Source: Priapulus caudatus
Taxonomy: Eukaryota > Priapulida > Priapulimorpha > Priapulimorphida > Priapulidae
Assembly (NCBI RefSeq): GCF_000485595.1
Contig: NW_014577100.1
Coordinates: 632,578 to 667,724, forward strand
Reading direction: 5' to 3'
Length of the DNA: 35,147 nt
The notes under the pieces were generated by a model that was not told the origin of the DNA, ran no database searches, and saw only the letters and a list, made by a program, of their open reading frames with translations. The position numbers and the translations under genes were made by a program. This document shows, piece after piece, positions 1 through 10,424 of this stretch; position 1 is the stretch's first letter; each line of letters begins with the position of its first letter.

Positions 1-310
1 CTGTGGTGTGCTGTTGTTGTGTGTGTGGGCGCCGGCGCTGGCGTGCCACGGTGCGTGCGTGCGTGCCCGTGCGTGTGTGCGTGTGTGCGTGCCTTGTGTG
101 TGTGTTGTGTGCTGTCTGTCCCCAGGTGTGCGTCGTGTCGTATCGCAATGTGTGTGTGTGTGTCGTGTGTGCGGTGTGTGTGGTGGTGTGTGCGCTGCAC
201 GTTGCGTGCGGCGTGCGTGCGTGTGTGCGTGTGTGCGTGCTCGCTGGTCGTGTGTGTTTGTGTGGTGTGTGCTGTGTGTTGTGTGTGTGTAGCGAGTTGC
301 GTGTGGGAGG
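1..310. repeat. GT/GTGC-rich microsatellite tract (copy 0)
   Basis: Imperfect (GT)n with GTGC and GTGTGC interruptions. It closely resembles 5186-5500 and both are followed by the same unique block (a string like agtttat..catacgcga). It starts at the window edge, so its true length is unknown. All open frames in it are Cys/Val/Arg-only and not coding. Confidence 0.93.
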
Positions 311-632
311 GGGTGGGGGGTAGTTTATTCATACGCGACTATGAGTTCATTATAAAATTCAAGATGGAGAGAGATGAAAATCTTGGGAATATGGTCTAAA
401 GCACGCGAGGTGACTGATGGACGAGAGAAGTTTTTGCTGCGGGCGCGCCTCCACAATGCTGATGGCCGGGCGGCGACTCGGCGGACCAATGGAAGCAGAT
501 TTCGAGCTCTGCCGGCGTTTGTGCCGAGGCAGCTTGCCTCTTAATCGGGACTCAAGATTAAATCAGTAGTCGTTGGTTGGCGTTTTTTTATCTGGGCTGG
601 CATATAGTTCTTGACGCTTGAGCCAGTTCTGC
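311..632. other. Unique spacer, duplicated at 5501-5775
   Basis: Non-repetitive sequence lying between the GT and CT tracts. A GC-rich core around 430-560 (containing tccacaatgctgatggccgg) recurs at about 5580-5720 with small indels. I see no splice-bounded exon and no protein match in it. It is probably intronic or upstream sequence of the bHLH-PAS locus. Confidence 0.6.
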
Positions 633-638
633 TTCTCT

Positions 639-676
<38 letters not shown>

Positions 677-905
677 GCTCTCTCTCTCTGCTCTCTCTCT
701 CTTCGTCTCTAGTCTCTCCTCTTCTCGCTCTCTCTCTCTCTCTTTCTCTCTCTCGCTCTTTCTCTCTCTCTCTCTCCTCGCTCCCTCCTTTCTATTGTTC
801 CCTCATTCCATCTTTCCCTCCCTACCTCCGTTCATCCCTCCTCCCTCCATACCTCTCCCTCCTTCATCTCGCCTCATCTCGCTCTGCTCCTCTCCTCGGT
901 CTCCT
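633..905. repeat. CT-rich microsatellite tract (copy 0)
   Basis: (CT)n from about 633 to 778, grading into a CCCTCC/TTCC-rich pyrimidine stretch to about 905. It matches the tract at 5776-6090, including the tail with cctcattccatctttccctc. Open frames are Ser/Leu-only. Confidence 0.92.
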
Positions 906-1350
906 CCTTCGCGCGCCGCGCTCTCTGCTCTCTTTCTCGGCTTTCGTCCGCCGGGCGTGGGCGAACGTGTTATGTGTGCCTTGTGTGACCGCTGTTCCTG
1001 CTGTTTATGAACAGTTCAGCAATTCGGTGTGCTTGCTTGATTTACTGTCTGTAAGATTTCAGGTTCGGGATGGGAAAAATAGTGAACCAAGAAGGTTGTC
1101 GCACCAGAGCACGAACGTGAAGCGGTCGGGCGCAACTAATATTAGGTCGTGTCGAGAAGTCCAGAGATTTCCCATTGTAATAAATCGGCGTACTAGGTCG
1201 GAGAACTCTTTATATGTCGCTTATTTTATTGACGGCGGTGATTAAATGCACTGCACGGGGAGGGGAGGCGGGCGTGTTAAGCGTACTTTTACTCTCGCGT
1301 AGAGACTCCTCTCGATGTCGACTCGCTTCTTGCTAAACTATGGTCACTGT
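906..1350. other. Unique spacer, duplicated at about 6090-6450
   Basis: Non-repetitive sequence between the CT and AT tracts; markers such as gagaactctttatatg recur in copy 1. No exon or RNA gene recognised. Confidence 0.55.
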
Positions 1351-1400
1351 ATATATATATAATGATATTATATCTTATATATATATATATTAGTAATATA
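1351..1400. repeat. AT-rich tract (copy 0)
   Basis: Alternating TA dinucleotides with short interruptions, equivalent to about 6450-6505 in copy 1. The flanking string tattagtaaata recurs at 6496 and at the copy 1/2 junction at 15050. Confidence 0.85.
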
Positions 1401-1965
1401 CTTATACCGGGTGCACCGCGCTCGGAGGAATTCTCCTGACGCCTGTTCGTTTCGCTGCGCGTAAGTAAGCGAATATTTCACTCCTGGACATTTATGTATG
1501 ATAATTTAGATATGGTAATGCGGTGACCCTCAGGGATACGCCGACGTCGTTTTTGCTCCATTAGTTTTGTCTGTTTCTTGCCTGGTCAGATAAGTTTCGC
1601 CCGATAAGCGGACGTTAATTTCATCGTAGAACCGCATTGCTTGACAGGAGGTTTTTTGGTCAATGTATTATTGGGAACTTTAATGCTCTCGAGTTGTTCC
1701 TAATAGCCGAGTTTCGGTTTACTGTCGGTGAGCAGCAAGCGCAGTTAGAAGACGTCGGTCTCTGGGTTCGTCGATTATGGTGTGGGCTGATTGAGTTGTA
1801 CATAGGTTCGGTGTTCCTCGCAGAGTGAAAGAATCGATGGCCACAATAGATCTCACAGGTTTGCTCGCAAATGAATTGTTTGCTAATAAGTCTGGTGCGA
1901 AATGCGACCCGGTATTATCCCATCATCTGCTGGTTATTGGCTTTACACTATCGCGTATGTAACAT
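1401..1965. other. Unique spacer; end of copy 0 homology near 1790
   Basis: The first part (to about 1790) matches 6510-6800 and 15060-15330; marker taatgctctcgagttgt occurs in all three. After about 1790 it diverges from the other copies, which instead run into a long GA tract. Nothing recognisable is coded. Confidence 0.55.
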
Positions 1966-1967
1966 GC

Positions 1968-1999
1968 GCCGGCAGAGAGTGCGCGGGAGAGAGAGGAAG

Positions 2000-2046
<47 letters not shown>

Positions 2047-2215
2047 AAGGGAGAGAGAAAGAGAGAGTGCACGGGAGAGAGGGAGAGGGGGAGAGAGATC
2101 TACAAGCATAGCGTGCACGGGGAGAGAACGTGGAAAGAAAGAGAGAAAGAGAGAAAGAGAGAGGTAGGGCGGTGAAAGACAGACGGAAAGACAGACAGAA
2201 AGAGGAAAGTGAGAA
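1968..2215. repeat. GA-rich microsatellite tract
   Basis: (GA)n with GGGAGA interruptions. It gives Arg/Glu-only open frames that mimic charged coiled coils but have no other composition. Its flanks do not match the GA tract of copy 1 (6930-7420). Confidence 0.9.
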
Positions 2216-2429
2216 AAATGCTGTCCTCCTGCTTCTGCCTCACCTTCCTCCCTTTCCCCTGCCCCACATGCACATCCATATACGTTTCAAATTAGGTCTC
2301 CTATAAATTTATTGCCTAGTACTCGAGGAAATTCTTCTCAACTCAATTAATCAAGACTGTTTCTCTAAACAAGTCTGGCTCAACATTTGCGAGTCTATAT
2401 ATGGATTGTCAATCAAACCGTATTCGCTC
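2216..2429. other. Unique spacer, nothing recognised
   Basis: Mixed-composition sequence between the GA and CT tracts. I see no exon, RNA gene or repeat in it. Confidence 0.5.
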
Positions 2430-2455
2430 TCCCCTTTTCCCCGCTCTCTCCCTTG

Positions 2456-2501
<46 letters not shown>

Positions 2502-2564
2502 ATCTCTCTCTCTCTCCTCTCTCTCGCACTCTGAGTCTCTTTCTCTCTCTCTCTCTCTTTCTCT

Positions 2565-2629
<65 letters not shown>

Positions 2630-2665
2630 CCCCGCTCTTTCCCGCGCGCTCTCTCTCACCCTCCA
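2430..2665. repeat. CT-rich microsatellite tract
   Basis: Long (CT)n with TTT, TAT and GCACTCTGA interruptions, including an uninterrupted run of roughly 50 bases near 2574-2626. Not matched at its flanks by the other CT tracts. Confidence 0.92.
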
Positions 2666-3120
2666 ACTCTCTTTATAGAGAGAGAAGTGGAGTAAATAAA
2701 ATTAAATACATTATAGTTATGCCTCGCGTTCAGTGTACACACATTTTATTTACAATGCATTAAACACTGTTTACCAAATACTTTTTTTGCTTAACGACCT
2801 GAATCACTCATGGATAATTGAATTTAAAGCGGTTGAGCGCAAATGCCAGCCAAGATATACTGTAGTCTGTAGTCATGCATTTTGAATATGCTAGTGTTCA
2901 TGAAAAATGAGATTTCTACGGACGCACTTTAGATATACGTTCGAGTATTTATTCACGTTATTATTTCCGGGGTTCATTATGATCTATACTGACAGACTCG
3001 TGCGTGTGCGTTGACTCGGTGTTGTTTACTCTGGTGGGTTATCTTATCGTGTTAGGGGTTCGAGGTACGGTAGATGTATGAGGGCGGTTAGGAATACGGT
3101 GATTTGCAATAACCTCCGTC
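2666..3120. other. Unique AT-rich spacer, nothing recognised
   Basis: About 450 bases of mixed AT-rich sequence with no long open frame, no RNA fold I recognise and no match to other parts of the window. Confidence 0.5.
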
Positions 3121-3161
3121 GTACCTGCTCTGTCTCTGTCTCTGTCACTTTTACTCGCTCG

Positions 3162-3200
<39 letters not shown>

Positions 3201-3325
3201 CGCGCGCTCTCGCTTTCACTTCTCTCACATTCCTGCCTCGTTATTGCCTCGTTTCTTCTGTTCTTCGCTTTTTCGCCCCTCCCGGGTTTCCCACTCCTCC
3301 CTATTCACACTATTTCATTTTCCAC
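3121..3325. repeat. CT-rich tract with pyrimidine-rich tail
   Basis: A (CT)n core at about 3163-3198 sits inside a wider TCTC/TTTC pyrimidine-rich stretch. Open frames here are simple Ser/Leu. Confidence 0.8.
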
Positions 3326-3539
3326 TTAGACCGACTACATAAGTCATCGAGAATTAACGTGGTCTCTTAGTCACAACCGACGTTCAAGGCAGTTACCCTC
3401 CATCCGTACTTCTATCCCACTACTCAGACCCACTTCTTCATGTCCTGCTAAACCACACATACTTTCCCACCCCGATTCTTCACCTCACGTCCACACTTCT
3501 TTCTCAGCTTCTCCTCATCATTCATTTTCCCCCTCCTTC

Positions 3540-4620
3540 CGCTATATCTCCGCCACCAGCAACCCCTCCCTCGCCTACTTTTCTCCGCCACCCAGCCACC
3601 CTCCCTCCCAACATCTCGCCACCCAGCCACCCCTCCCTCCCTACATTCCCGCCACCATGCCAACCCCTATTCCCTCCCTACATCTCGCCACCCAGCCACC
3701 CTCCCTCCTATCCCCGCCACCAGCGGCACCCCCTCCCTCCCTTACATCCCACGCCACCCAGCCCACCCCTCCCTCCCTACATCTCCCACCAGCCACCCTC
3801 CCTCCCTACCATCCCGCACCCAGCCACCCTTCCTCATCCTTACAGTCTTCGCCACGCACCCACCCCTCATTCCTTCCCTACATCTCCGCCACGCCCCACC
3901 CCTCCTCCCTACATCTCCGCCACCAGCCACCCCTCCTTCCTTCCCTACATCTCCGCCACCAGGCCACTCCTCCCTACATCTCCGCCAGACGCAGCCACCC
4001 CTCCCATCCCTACATCCCCGCACCCAGCACCCCTCCCCCAACATCTCCGCACCCAGCGCCACCCCTCCCTCCCTACATCTTCCGCCACGCCCCACTCCTC
4101 CCTCCCTACATCCCGCCACCCAGCCACCCCTCCTCCCTACATCCCCGCGCACCAGCCACCCTCCTCCCAACACTCCGCACCCAGCCAACCCTCCCTGCCT
4201 CACATCTCGCCACCAGCCACCCCTCCCTCCCTAACATCTATCCGCCCGCACCCACCCCGTCCTCCCTAACATCTCCGCCCACTTCACCCACTCCTCCCTT
4301 CCCTACATCCCCAGCCACCCCAGCCACGCCCTCCCTCCCAACATCTTCGCACCCAGCCACCCCTCCCCTCCCTGCATTCCCGCCACTCACCCACTCTCCC
4401 TCCTTACATCCCCGCCACCCGCCACCCCTTCCCTCCCAACATTCTCCGCCACCCAGCCACCCCTCCCTCCCTACATCTCCCCACGCAACCCACCCTCCCT
4501 CCCTTACATCTCCGCCACCAGCCACCCTTCCCTCCCCTATCATCATCCCGCCACGCACCCACCCCTCCCTCCAGCCATTTCGTTGCCATCCATTCAATCC
4601 CTTCCTGCCCTACATCTCTC
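3540..4620. repeat. C-rich minisatellite, about 31-33 bp unit
   Basis: About 30 tandem units of the type catctccgccaccagccacc followed by cctccctcccta. Unit boundaries drift because of one-base gains and losses. The plus strand is almost free of G, so the minus strand is strongly G-rich. The long Pro/His/Ser/Thr open frame on plus and Gly/Arg/Trp frames on minus follow from the repeat and are not genes. Confidence 0.9.
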
Positions 4621-5185
4621 ATCTCCCCATCATCCTCATCCTCTCCTGCTCTCCCCCCGCCCACTCCACTCACCTTCTCCGCATTTCTGTCATCCAGCCA
4701 CCCCTTCCTCTCCCCCTTGCCCCATCCAGCCCACCCCCCGTCCCCTTACGCCCACCACTCTATTTGATCGCGTTCGCATTTCATGCGCCACAATACGGTG
4801 ATCATTGGCAGCAGCCGAGCAGGCAATAGCTCCCATACGGATAATATTGCACCAACACCTGAAGATGGCCTTCCTTCGGTCGGGTGTCGGGGGCGAGCGG
4901 TCGGCTCGCTCACGGTGCTCGGTCCGTGGCGATTAAACAAAACCGCCGGCCGCTTGACAGCAATACATCGTATCGTCGCGCATTAACTTATAATTCGCAT
5001 CGGAGCGATGCGCCGCTCCGACGCAAAACTCGGCGCGCTTGCGATGGAATGCCAGAAGCAAGTAAGTAAGTAGTACGTGCGAGTAGAACGCTTCCGAACT
5101 GGATATGCATGCGTGCACGTTGGTGCCTCCAGCAGAACTGAAGAGCCTCTCCCAAACAAACTAGTATACGACGGTGCACCGGCAT
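4621..5185. other. Unique spacer between minisatellite and copy 1
   Basis: It begins with a pyrimidine-rich tail of the minisatellite to about 4760 and continues as mixed sequence. I see no exon bounded by splice signals and no match elsewhere in the window. Confidence 0.5.
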
Positions 5186-6800
5186 TACTTGTGTTGTGTG
5201 CTGTGCGTGAATGTGTGTTTGTTGCGTGCCGTGCGTGCGTATGCCGTCGCGTTGCCCGGCCGCCTGGTGCCGTTGTGTGCTTCGTGTCTGTAGTGTGTGT
5301 GTGCGTCCCTTCCGCGGTAGCTCCTCGGGTGCGTTGCGTGTGTGTGTGAAGCCTGTGTGTGTGGTGGGTGCGTGCGTGCGTGCCGTTGTGCGTTGTGTTG
5401 CGATGTGCTGGCTGTGTTGCGTGTCCGTGCGTGTGTGTGTGATGGGGTTGTGTGTCGTGCTGTGTGTGTGTGTGCTGTGTGCGCATGCGTGTGGGAGGGG
5501 AGGTGGGCGTAGTTTATATCATACGCGAACTTGGTTATTATAAATCAGAGAGAAGAGGAGAAAGGGAGAGAGAGAGAGAAGTTTTTGCTGCGGTGCGCTC
5601 CACAATGCTGATGGCCGGCGCGGCGACTCCCGGCGCGACAATGGAGAGATTCGAGCCTAGCCGGCGGCTTGCGTGCGGCAGTTTGCAGTGCCCTCTAATC
5701 GGACTAAAGATAAATCAGTAGTCGTGCGGTGCGCAGTTTTTTTACTTGGCTAGGCATATATTCTGCGCCCTTGAGAGTCTTTCTCTCTCTCTCTCTCTCT
5801 CTCTACTCTCTTCTCTCTCTCTGCTCGCTCTCTTTCTCTTCTCTCTCTCTCTCTCTCTCTCTCGCTTCTCTCTCTCTCTCTTTCTTCTCTCTCTCTCTTT
5901 CTCTCTCTCTCTCTCCCTCGCTCCCCTTTCTATTCTGTTCCCTCATTCCATCTTTCCCTCCCTACCTCCGTTCATCCCTCCCTCGCTCCATACCGTACCT
6001 CCTCCCTTCATCTCGCCTCCTCTCGCTCTGCTCGCTCTCTCTCTTCTCTCTTCTCTGCGCTGCGCTCCTCTCTCTCTTTCTCGCTTTCGCCGCGTGCCGT
6101 GCTGCGAACGTGCTGTGACCGATGCGTATGAAACCAGTTCAGCAATCCGTCTGTTCTTATACTGTTGTCTTCACGTGATGTGGAAAAGGGCGAAGTTTCG
6201 CAGAGCCCGAACGAGCTGGGGGCCACAACTATATACGTCTGTGAGAACTCCGAGAGATTTTTCCATTGTATATAAATCCCGTACTATGGCGGTCAGGAGA
6301 ACTCTTTATATGCCCGCTTATTTTATGACGGCTGGGAATTAAATGCCACTTGCACGGGGCAGGGGGACGGGGGCCGTGTTAACGTACTATTACTCTCGCG
6401 TTAGAGACTCCTTGCGATGTCGACTCGCCCTCTTTGCTAACTATGTCACTTAGATATATTATATATAGTATATATATATATTTATATATATATATATTAG
6501 TAAATACTCGTATTACGGCTTGCCACCGCGCCGAGAACTTCTCTGACGCTGTTCGTCTGTGCCGGCGCGATTTTCACCTGACATTATTGTATGATAATTA
6601 TTTATGGTAATGTGGACCTCGGTAGCCGGTCGTTTTTTAGCTCTCATTAGTTGATCTGTTTTCCTGTTCCCGATAAGCGATTAATTCATCGCACCATCTG
6701 ACAGAGTTTTTCGTGCAAATATTGAAATTTAATGCTCTCTCGAGTTGTCCTAAATACCGAGTTCCGTCGAGAGGCGAGAAACCGAGTCTTCGGCCCGTGA
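5186..6800. repeat. Direct repeat of 1-1790 (start of copy 1)
   Basis: The order GT tract, unique block, CT tract, unique block, AT tract, unique block is the same as in 1-1790. Short markers are shared at each step (gaagtttttgctgcgg, gagaactctttatatg, taatgctctc..cgagttgt). Differences are mainly short indels. Component tracts: GT 5186-5500, CT 5776-6090, AT 6450-6505. Confidence 0.85.
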
Positions 6801-6929
6801 TATGGTGTGGGTGAAGTGGCTGGGAGAAGAGTGCGACCGGTTCTCCTGTCTCTTTGTCCGCAGCACCAGTGCGGGCATTGGTTGACGGCTGCTGCTCCCC
6901 GCCTGCCCACCCCCGGGCCTGCGCGTAGA

Positions 6930-7420
6930 GAAGCGGGAGAAAAGAGAGAGAGAGTGATGGAAAGAAGCGGCGAGGAGAGAGAGCGAAAGAATGGAGGGCC
7001 AAGAGAGAGAAGAGAAAGCGATAGACGAACGGAAGAGGAAAGGAGCGAGCGAAAGAACAGGGCGGCCAGACGGGAAAAAGAGAAGAGAGAGGAGAACATG
7101 TAAGAGCGTGAGAGAAGAGAGCGTCGCGAAAGGAGGGCCAGCATGGAAGAGAGAGAGCAGTGGCGGAAGGAGATAGAGTAGCAAGAATGTGATAAAGGGG
7201 AGCAAAGGAGGTGACAAACGGTGGGCGAGCGCGAAGAGGGGTAGAGGAAACTGAGTGCAGAAGTGGTGCAAGGGGAGAGAGTCGCGAGCTGAGAAGGTGT
7301 AGTGAAAGCAGCGAGCAGCGAGAAAGAGAGTGTGATTGTGTGCAGCAGAGAGTAAAAAAAGCTGGGAGAGGAGGAAAGCGACGGTGCCAGGCGAATGAAG
7401 AGAGGACAGAGGTGGATATA
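6930..7420. repeat. GA-rich tract (copy 1)
   Basis: Purine-rich sequence of GAGA, GGAA and GCGA, with few pyrimidines on the plus strand, matching 15430-15880 in copy 2. The 250-260 residue Ser/Leu/Phe frames on the minus strand are a by-product of composition. Confidence 0.88.
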
Positions 7421-7695
7421 TGCACCATATCTCATATAACAGCTGTATGGTGGGGTGGCGCAGCGTGGGTTTAAACCTGCCGGATGACAGACATGAGTGA
7501 CACCTACTCGCCACCTCAGCGTGAGGTTCGAGCGCTGTGCGTCCGCTGATACTGTCTGTCTCAGAGCTGTCTCATCTCAACCATAGGAGGTTGCTGTTCT
7601 CAGAGCAGGTGTGCTTCACATGTGAGTGAGATTCACTGTTTGCAGCCGGAATTAGCCATACGTGATAATTAGCGTAAAAGCATGCAGTCATGGAG
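7421..7695. other. Conserved unique block between GA and CA tracts
   Basis: Matches about 15885-16160 in copy 2 closely, for example acagacatgagtgacacc and tgcgtccgctgata. It carries no recognisable exon. The conservation reflects duplication, not demonstrated function. Confidence 0.6.
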
Positions 7696-8215
7696 GTATA
7701 ACGACACACACACACTATTACCACACGCACTATCACGATACACGCCGTACACGACAACTTCGCGCACACACAGTACACACACATACATCACGCGCAAATA
7801 TCACGCACACGCACACAACACACACACTACACTCACACACACACACACAGCTATGCACACGAACACCGTACACCGCGTAACAACACGCGCGCGCGTCGCA
7901 CACACACACACACACACACACTACCACACACACATCACATCACACGCCACACCAGTACACGCGTTACACACGCCGCGCGCGCAGCGCGCACACACACACA
8001 CAACACACAACACACAACACTATACGCAAACTACACGCAACAATACACGCACACAACACACACACACCCTACACACGCAACACACACGTCACACCCGCAC
8101 CCCACGTTCACGCACGCACACACGGCACACACGCACACAGGCGCACACACACACACACAACACAACACACAAGCCACTACTCACACACACCACGCTCACG
8201 CGCGCACGCACACAT
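7696..8215. repeat. CA/CGCA-rich microsatellite tract (copy 1)
   Basis: Imperfect (CA)n with CGCA interruptions, giving His/Thr-only frames. Equivalent to 22490-22865 in copy 3; in copy 2 it is cut short at 16308. Confidence 0.92.
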
Positions 8216-8520
8216 CTAGCGGATCCCTTTTACTGGTTTGCGTCATTGCCTATCCAACACCTTTCTCACCGGTCTGTTCATCACGACAAAAATACAATAA
8301 CCCACTGCAGCAGCTATTCGCCAAGTTTATGATGTTCATCCACTATTAATATATATAATATATATTATATACTTATATTCGCCTGATTCCTCGACGGAGC
8401 TAAGAGTAACAATATGTTACGCCACCCCCCACCCCCCAACCCCTCCCGCACCAATATTATGGTGGTCTGACCCTCGATAATCACTGCCGGTTTACTATTG
8501 TCGCTATAAGTGTCCATAGT
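8216..8520. other. Unique block with AT tract (copy 1)
   Basis: Contains cccttttactggtttgcgtc and a TA-rich core at about 8345-8380. It recurs at 22866-23140. No exon seen. Confidence 0.55.
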
Positions 8521-8835
8521 ATGCACACACCACCACCAGCCATTATCACAGCTGGGAACACATGCACGCGCACATACGCGCACGCACCCGTTGCATGCAC
8601 ATACGCATATACGCCACACTCGCTACACACACACACACACCGTCACACTACACACACGGACGCCACATCACACACTACGGTACTGTCCACAGCACACACA
8701 CCACACCGGACGCCAACACAACAACCGGACGTCACACCGCACGCACGCACGCAACACACTGACACACACAGCACAGGCTACGCACGCACGCACGCACGCC
8801 ATGCTACGCACGCACGCCACGCACGCACACACACA

Positions 8836-8867
<32 letters not shown>

Positions 8868-8872
8868 CGTTT
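8521..8872. repeat. Second CA/CGCA-rich tract (copy 1)
   Basis: (CA)n with ACGCACGC interruptions, equivalent to 23140-23500 in copy 3 and missing from copy 2. Confidence 0.9.
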
Positions 8873-9345
8873 ATGACATTAACTAGCGTATCTTAACGTC
8901 GACTGATGAATCCATCTCGCTAGTCCACCTGCCGGCGGCAACGCCAGGATCTCCTAGTGACAACTTAGACACGCCTGATTACTCGCCCTTCAACACTAAG
9001 AGTTCGTGACTCTGGACGCGAACATCGCTGTCTAATTAGAGGGGGTGCGAGTGTGCGTAGTGGGGCGTGAATGTTTATATGCGGGGAAGGGTGATGACGA
9101 GCGCTGACAGGCGGAAGCTGAGTATAGGAGAAGGAGGGCTTGGGAAAAAGAAGAAGAAGAGTGTAGAGGATGTGTCGTGGAAGAGGGGATGTGATGACGG
9201 ACGGGGGTGATTGGTCGGGCTGAGATGAGATGGTTTGATCTCTATAGGCTAACCTTGAAATGTCGTGGTCGGGGGTTCGTCGCTTAATAAACGGACGACA
9301 GCGGCCAGACGGTGTCTCGCTGCTGTTTGGCGGGCATTAATGTGT
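8873..9345. other. Unique block (copy 1), present in copy 3, absent from copy 2
   Basis: Matches about 23501-23940. Its last part (cggacgacagcggccagacg at about 9292) is also present in copy 2, directly abutting a CA tract at 16308. No exon recognised. Confidence 0.55.
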
Positions 9346-9990
9346 GTTCGGCATTGTGCGTGTGTTGTGTGTGTTAGGTGTGCGTGTGGTGTGTGTGTGT
9401 GTGTGGTGTGGTGTGCTGTGTGTGTGTGTGTGTTTGTGGCTTGTATGTGGTGTGTTTGTGTTGTGGTGTTGTGTGTGTGTGTTGCGTGTTTTTGCGTGTG
9501 TGTACGTGTCCAGTGTGGCGCGTGCGCATGGGTGGCGGGGTGGATGTAGCGGCGTGTGTGTGGCGTGTGCGTGTTGTGTGCGTGTGTTTGTGTTTGTGTG
9601 TTCGTGTTGTTGCGTGTGGTGTCGTGTGCGTGTGGCGTGTCGCGTGCTGCGTGCGGCGTTGCGCGTTGCGCGTGGCGTATGCGCGTGTGTGGATGTGTGT
9701 GTGTGGTGCGTCTGGTGTGCGTGTGGTGGCGTTCGTTCGCCGGGTGTGGTGTAAGTGCGTGTGGGTGGCGTGGCGTGCGCGTTGGGCGTGTACTGTGTGT
9801 GCGCGCATATGCGCTGCGTGCGTGCGTGCGTGCGCGTGCGTGCGTGTGTGTGTGTGATTGTGTGTGCTGTGTGTTGTGTGGGTGTGTGTGGTGTGGCTGC
9901 GTGTACGCTTGTGTGTGTGTGTGTGCGCGCGCGCGCATGTGACGTGGGCGTCGGTGCCTGTGTGCTGTGCGCGCCGGGTCCATCTGCTTG
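9346..9990. repeat. GT/GTGC-rich tract upstream of exon a (copy 1)
   Basis: Long sense-strand UG-rich tract that ends about 90 bases before the exon a acceptor. Equivalent tracts precede exon a in copies 2 (16378-16990) and 3 (23940-24560). Confidence 0.92.
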
Positions 9991-10081
9991 CGCGTGCTTG
10001 CAACCCCGAGTAAAAAAATTCCAACAACACACCATCGCATTAAATTCACTCTTTCCGCCATTTTATTTTCTTTCTCTCCAG

Positions 10082-10274
10082 GTTGTTCTCGTCATCGGCC
10101 ACATTCGCCACAGATCAGCTTCTCGCACAGTCGGCGGCAGCCCGGCAACGTGATGGGCTTCGTCGGGCTGGGCGTGGCCCTGCGCCGCCAGCCGTACACG
10201 AGATCCGCATGGAGAGCGGACATGTTCGTTATGAGGCTATCACTAGACAACAAGATCACGCACTGCGAGCCAAA
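10082..10274 (+). CDS. trh: bHLH-PAS factor exon a: end of PAS-A, linker and start of PAS-B (copy 1)
   Basis: The acceptor is a strong polypyrimidine tract ending ctctccag at 10081. The donor is AA|GTGTGTGAG at 10274/10275. Across copies the readable peptide includes VVLVIGHIRPQ, then QPGNVMGFVGLGVALPPP, AVHEIRMESDMFV and MRLSLDNKITHCEPK. The LPPPxxHEIR..MFV run is the PAS-A/PAS-B linker pattern I know from Trachealess/NPAS1/NPAS3. This copy is frame-broken: one base is missing near cattcgccac, the LPPPA codons read LRRQP through another shift, and one extra G lies before MFV. The exon ends two bases into a codon, matching exon b. Subfamily naming is from recalled family sequences; dysfusion/NPAS4 or single-minded fit less well. 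Confidence 0.75.
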
Positions 10275-10372
10275 GTGTGTGAGCGCGAGAGTGTATATAG
10301 TTAATTAATTAATATGATTAATGAGCTTATAATTCAGTGTTAACACATTTCAATTTAACCGCAACCTAACAG

Positions 10373-10424
10373 ACACTCGCGTGCTAGCACCACTGCGCGA
10401 CAAGCTCACGCACTGCGAACCAAG
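10373..10424 (+). pseudogene. Intronic second version of the exon a 3' end (copy 1)
   Basis: About 100 bases downstream of exon a, a stretch reads DKLTHCEPR in the same frame sense as exon a's DNKITHCEPK. It is followed by AG|GTGTCG, a donor of the same phase. A possible acceptor, cctaacag, precedes it at 10372. Downstream flanks also resemble exon a's intron start (GCGCGA.., then TA-rich). It looks like an old partial duplication of exon a plus donor. The upstream part of exon a is not recognisable here, so it may be a relic or a small alternative exon. Confidence 0.5.

Noticed and set aside
430-560. GC-rich block repeated at 5580-5720 as a possible missing upstream exon
   Set aside because: No clean acceptor/donor pair, frames differ between the two copies, and no bHLH or PAS-A sequence is visible.
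1871-2167. Arg/Glu-repeat frames that look like RE-rich splicing or coiled-coil proteins
   Set aside because: Pure (GA)n translation with no flanking conserved sequence.
3657-4829. A 390-codon Pro/His/Ser/Thr-rich open frame, resembling an extensin or mucin
   Set aside because: It coincides with the 31-33 bp minisatellite; all three frames and the minus strand stay open there, and unit length changes by single bases, so the frame is not under selection.
6637-7514. Overlapping minus-strand open frames of 249-263 codons rich in Ser, Leu and Phe
   Set aside because: They arise from the GA-rich tract read backwards; three frames are open together and the copy 2 equivalents differ in frame. No domain is visible.
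9249-10061. Minus-strand His/Thr/Ala frames of up to 270 codons (and similar at 16128-17054 and 23602-24525)
   Set aside because: Reverse reading of GT tracts; composition limited to what CA repeats encode, with several frames open at once.
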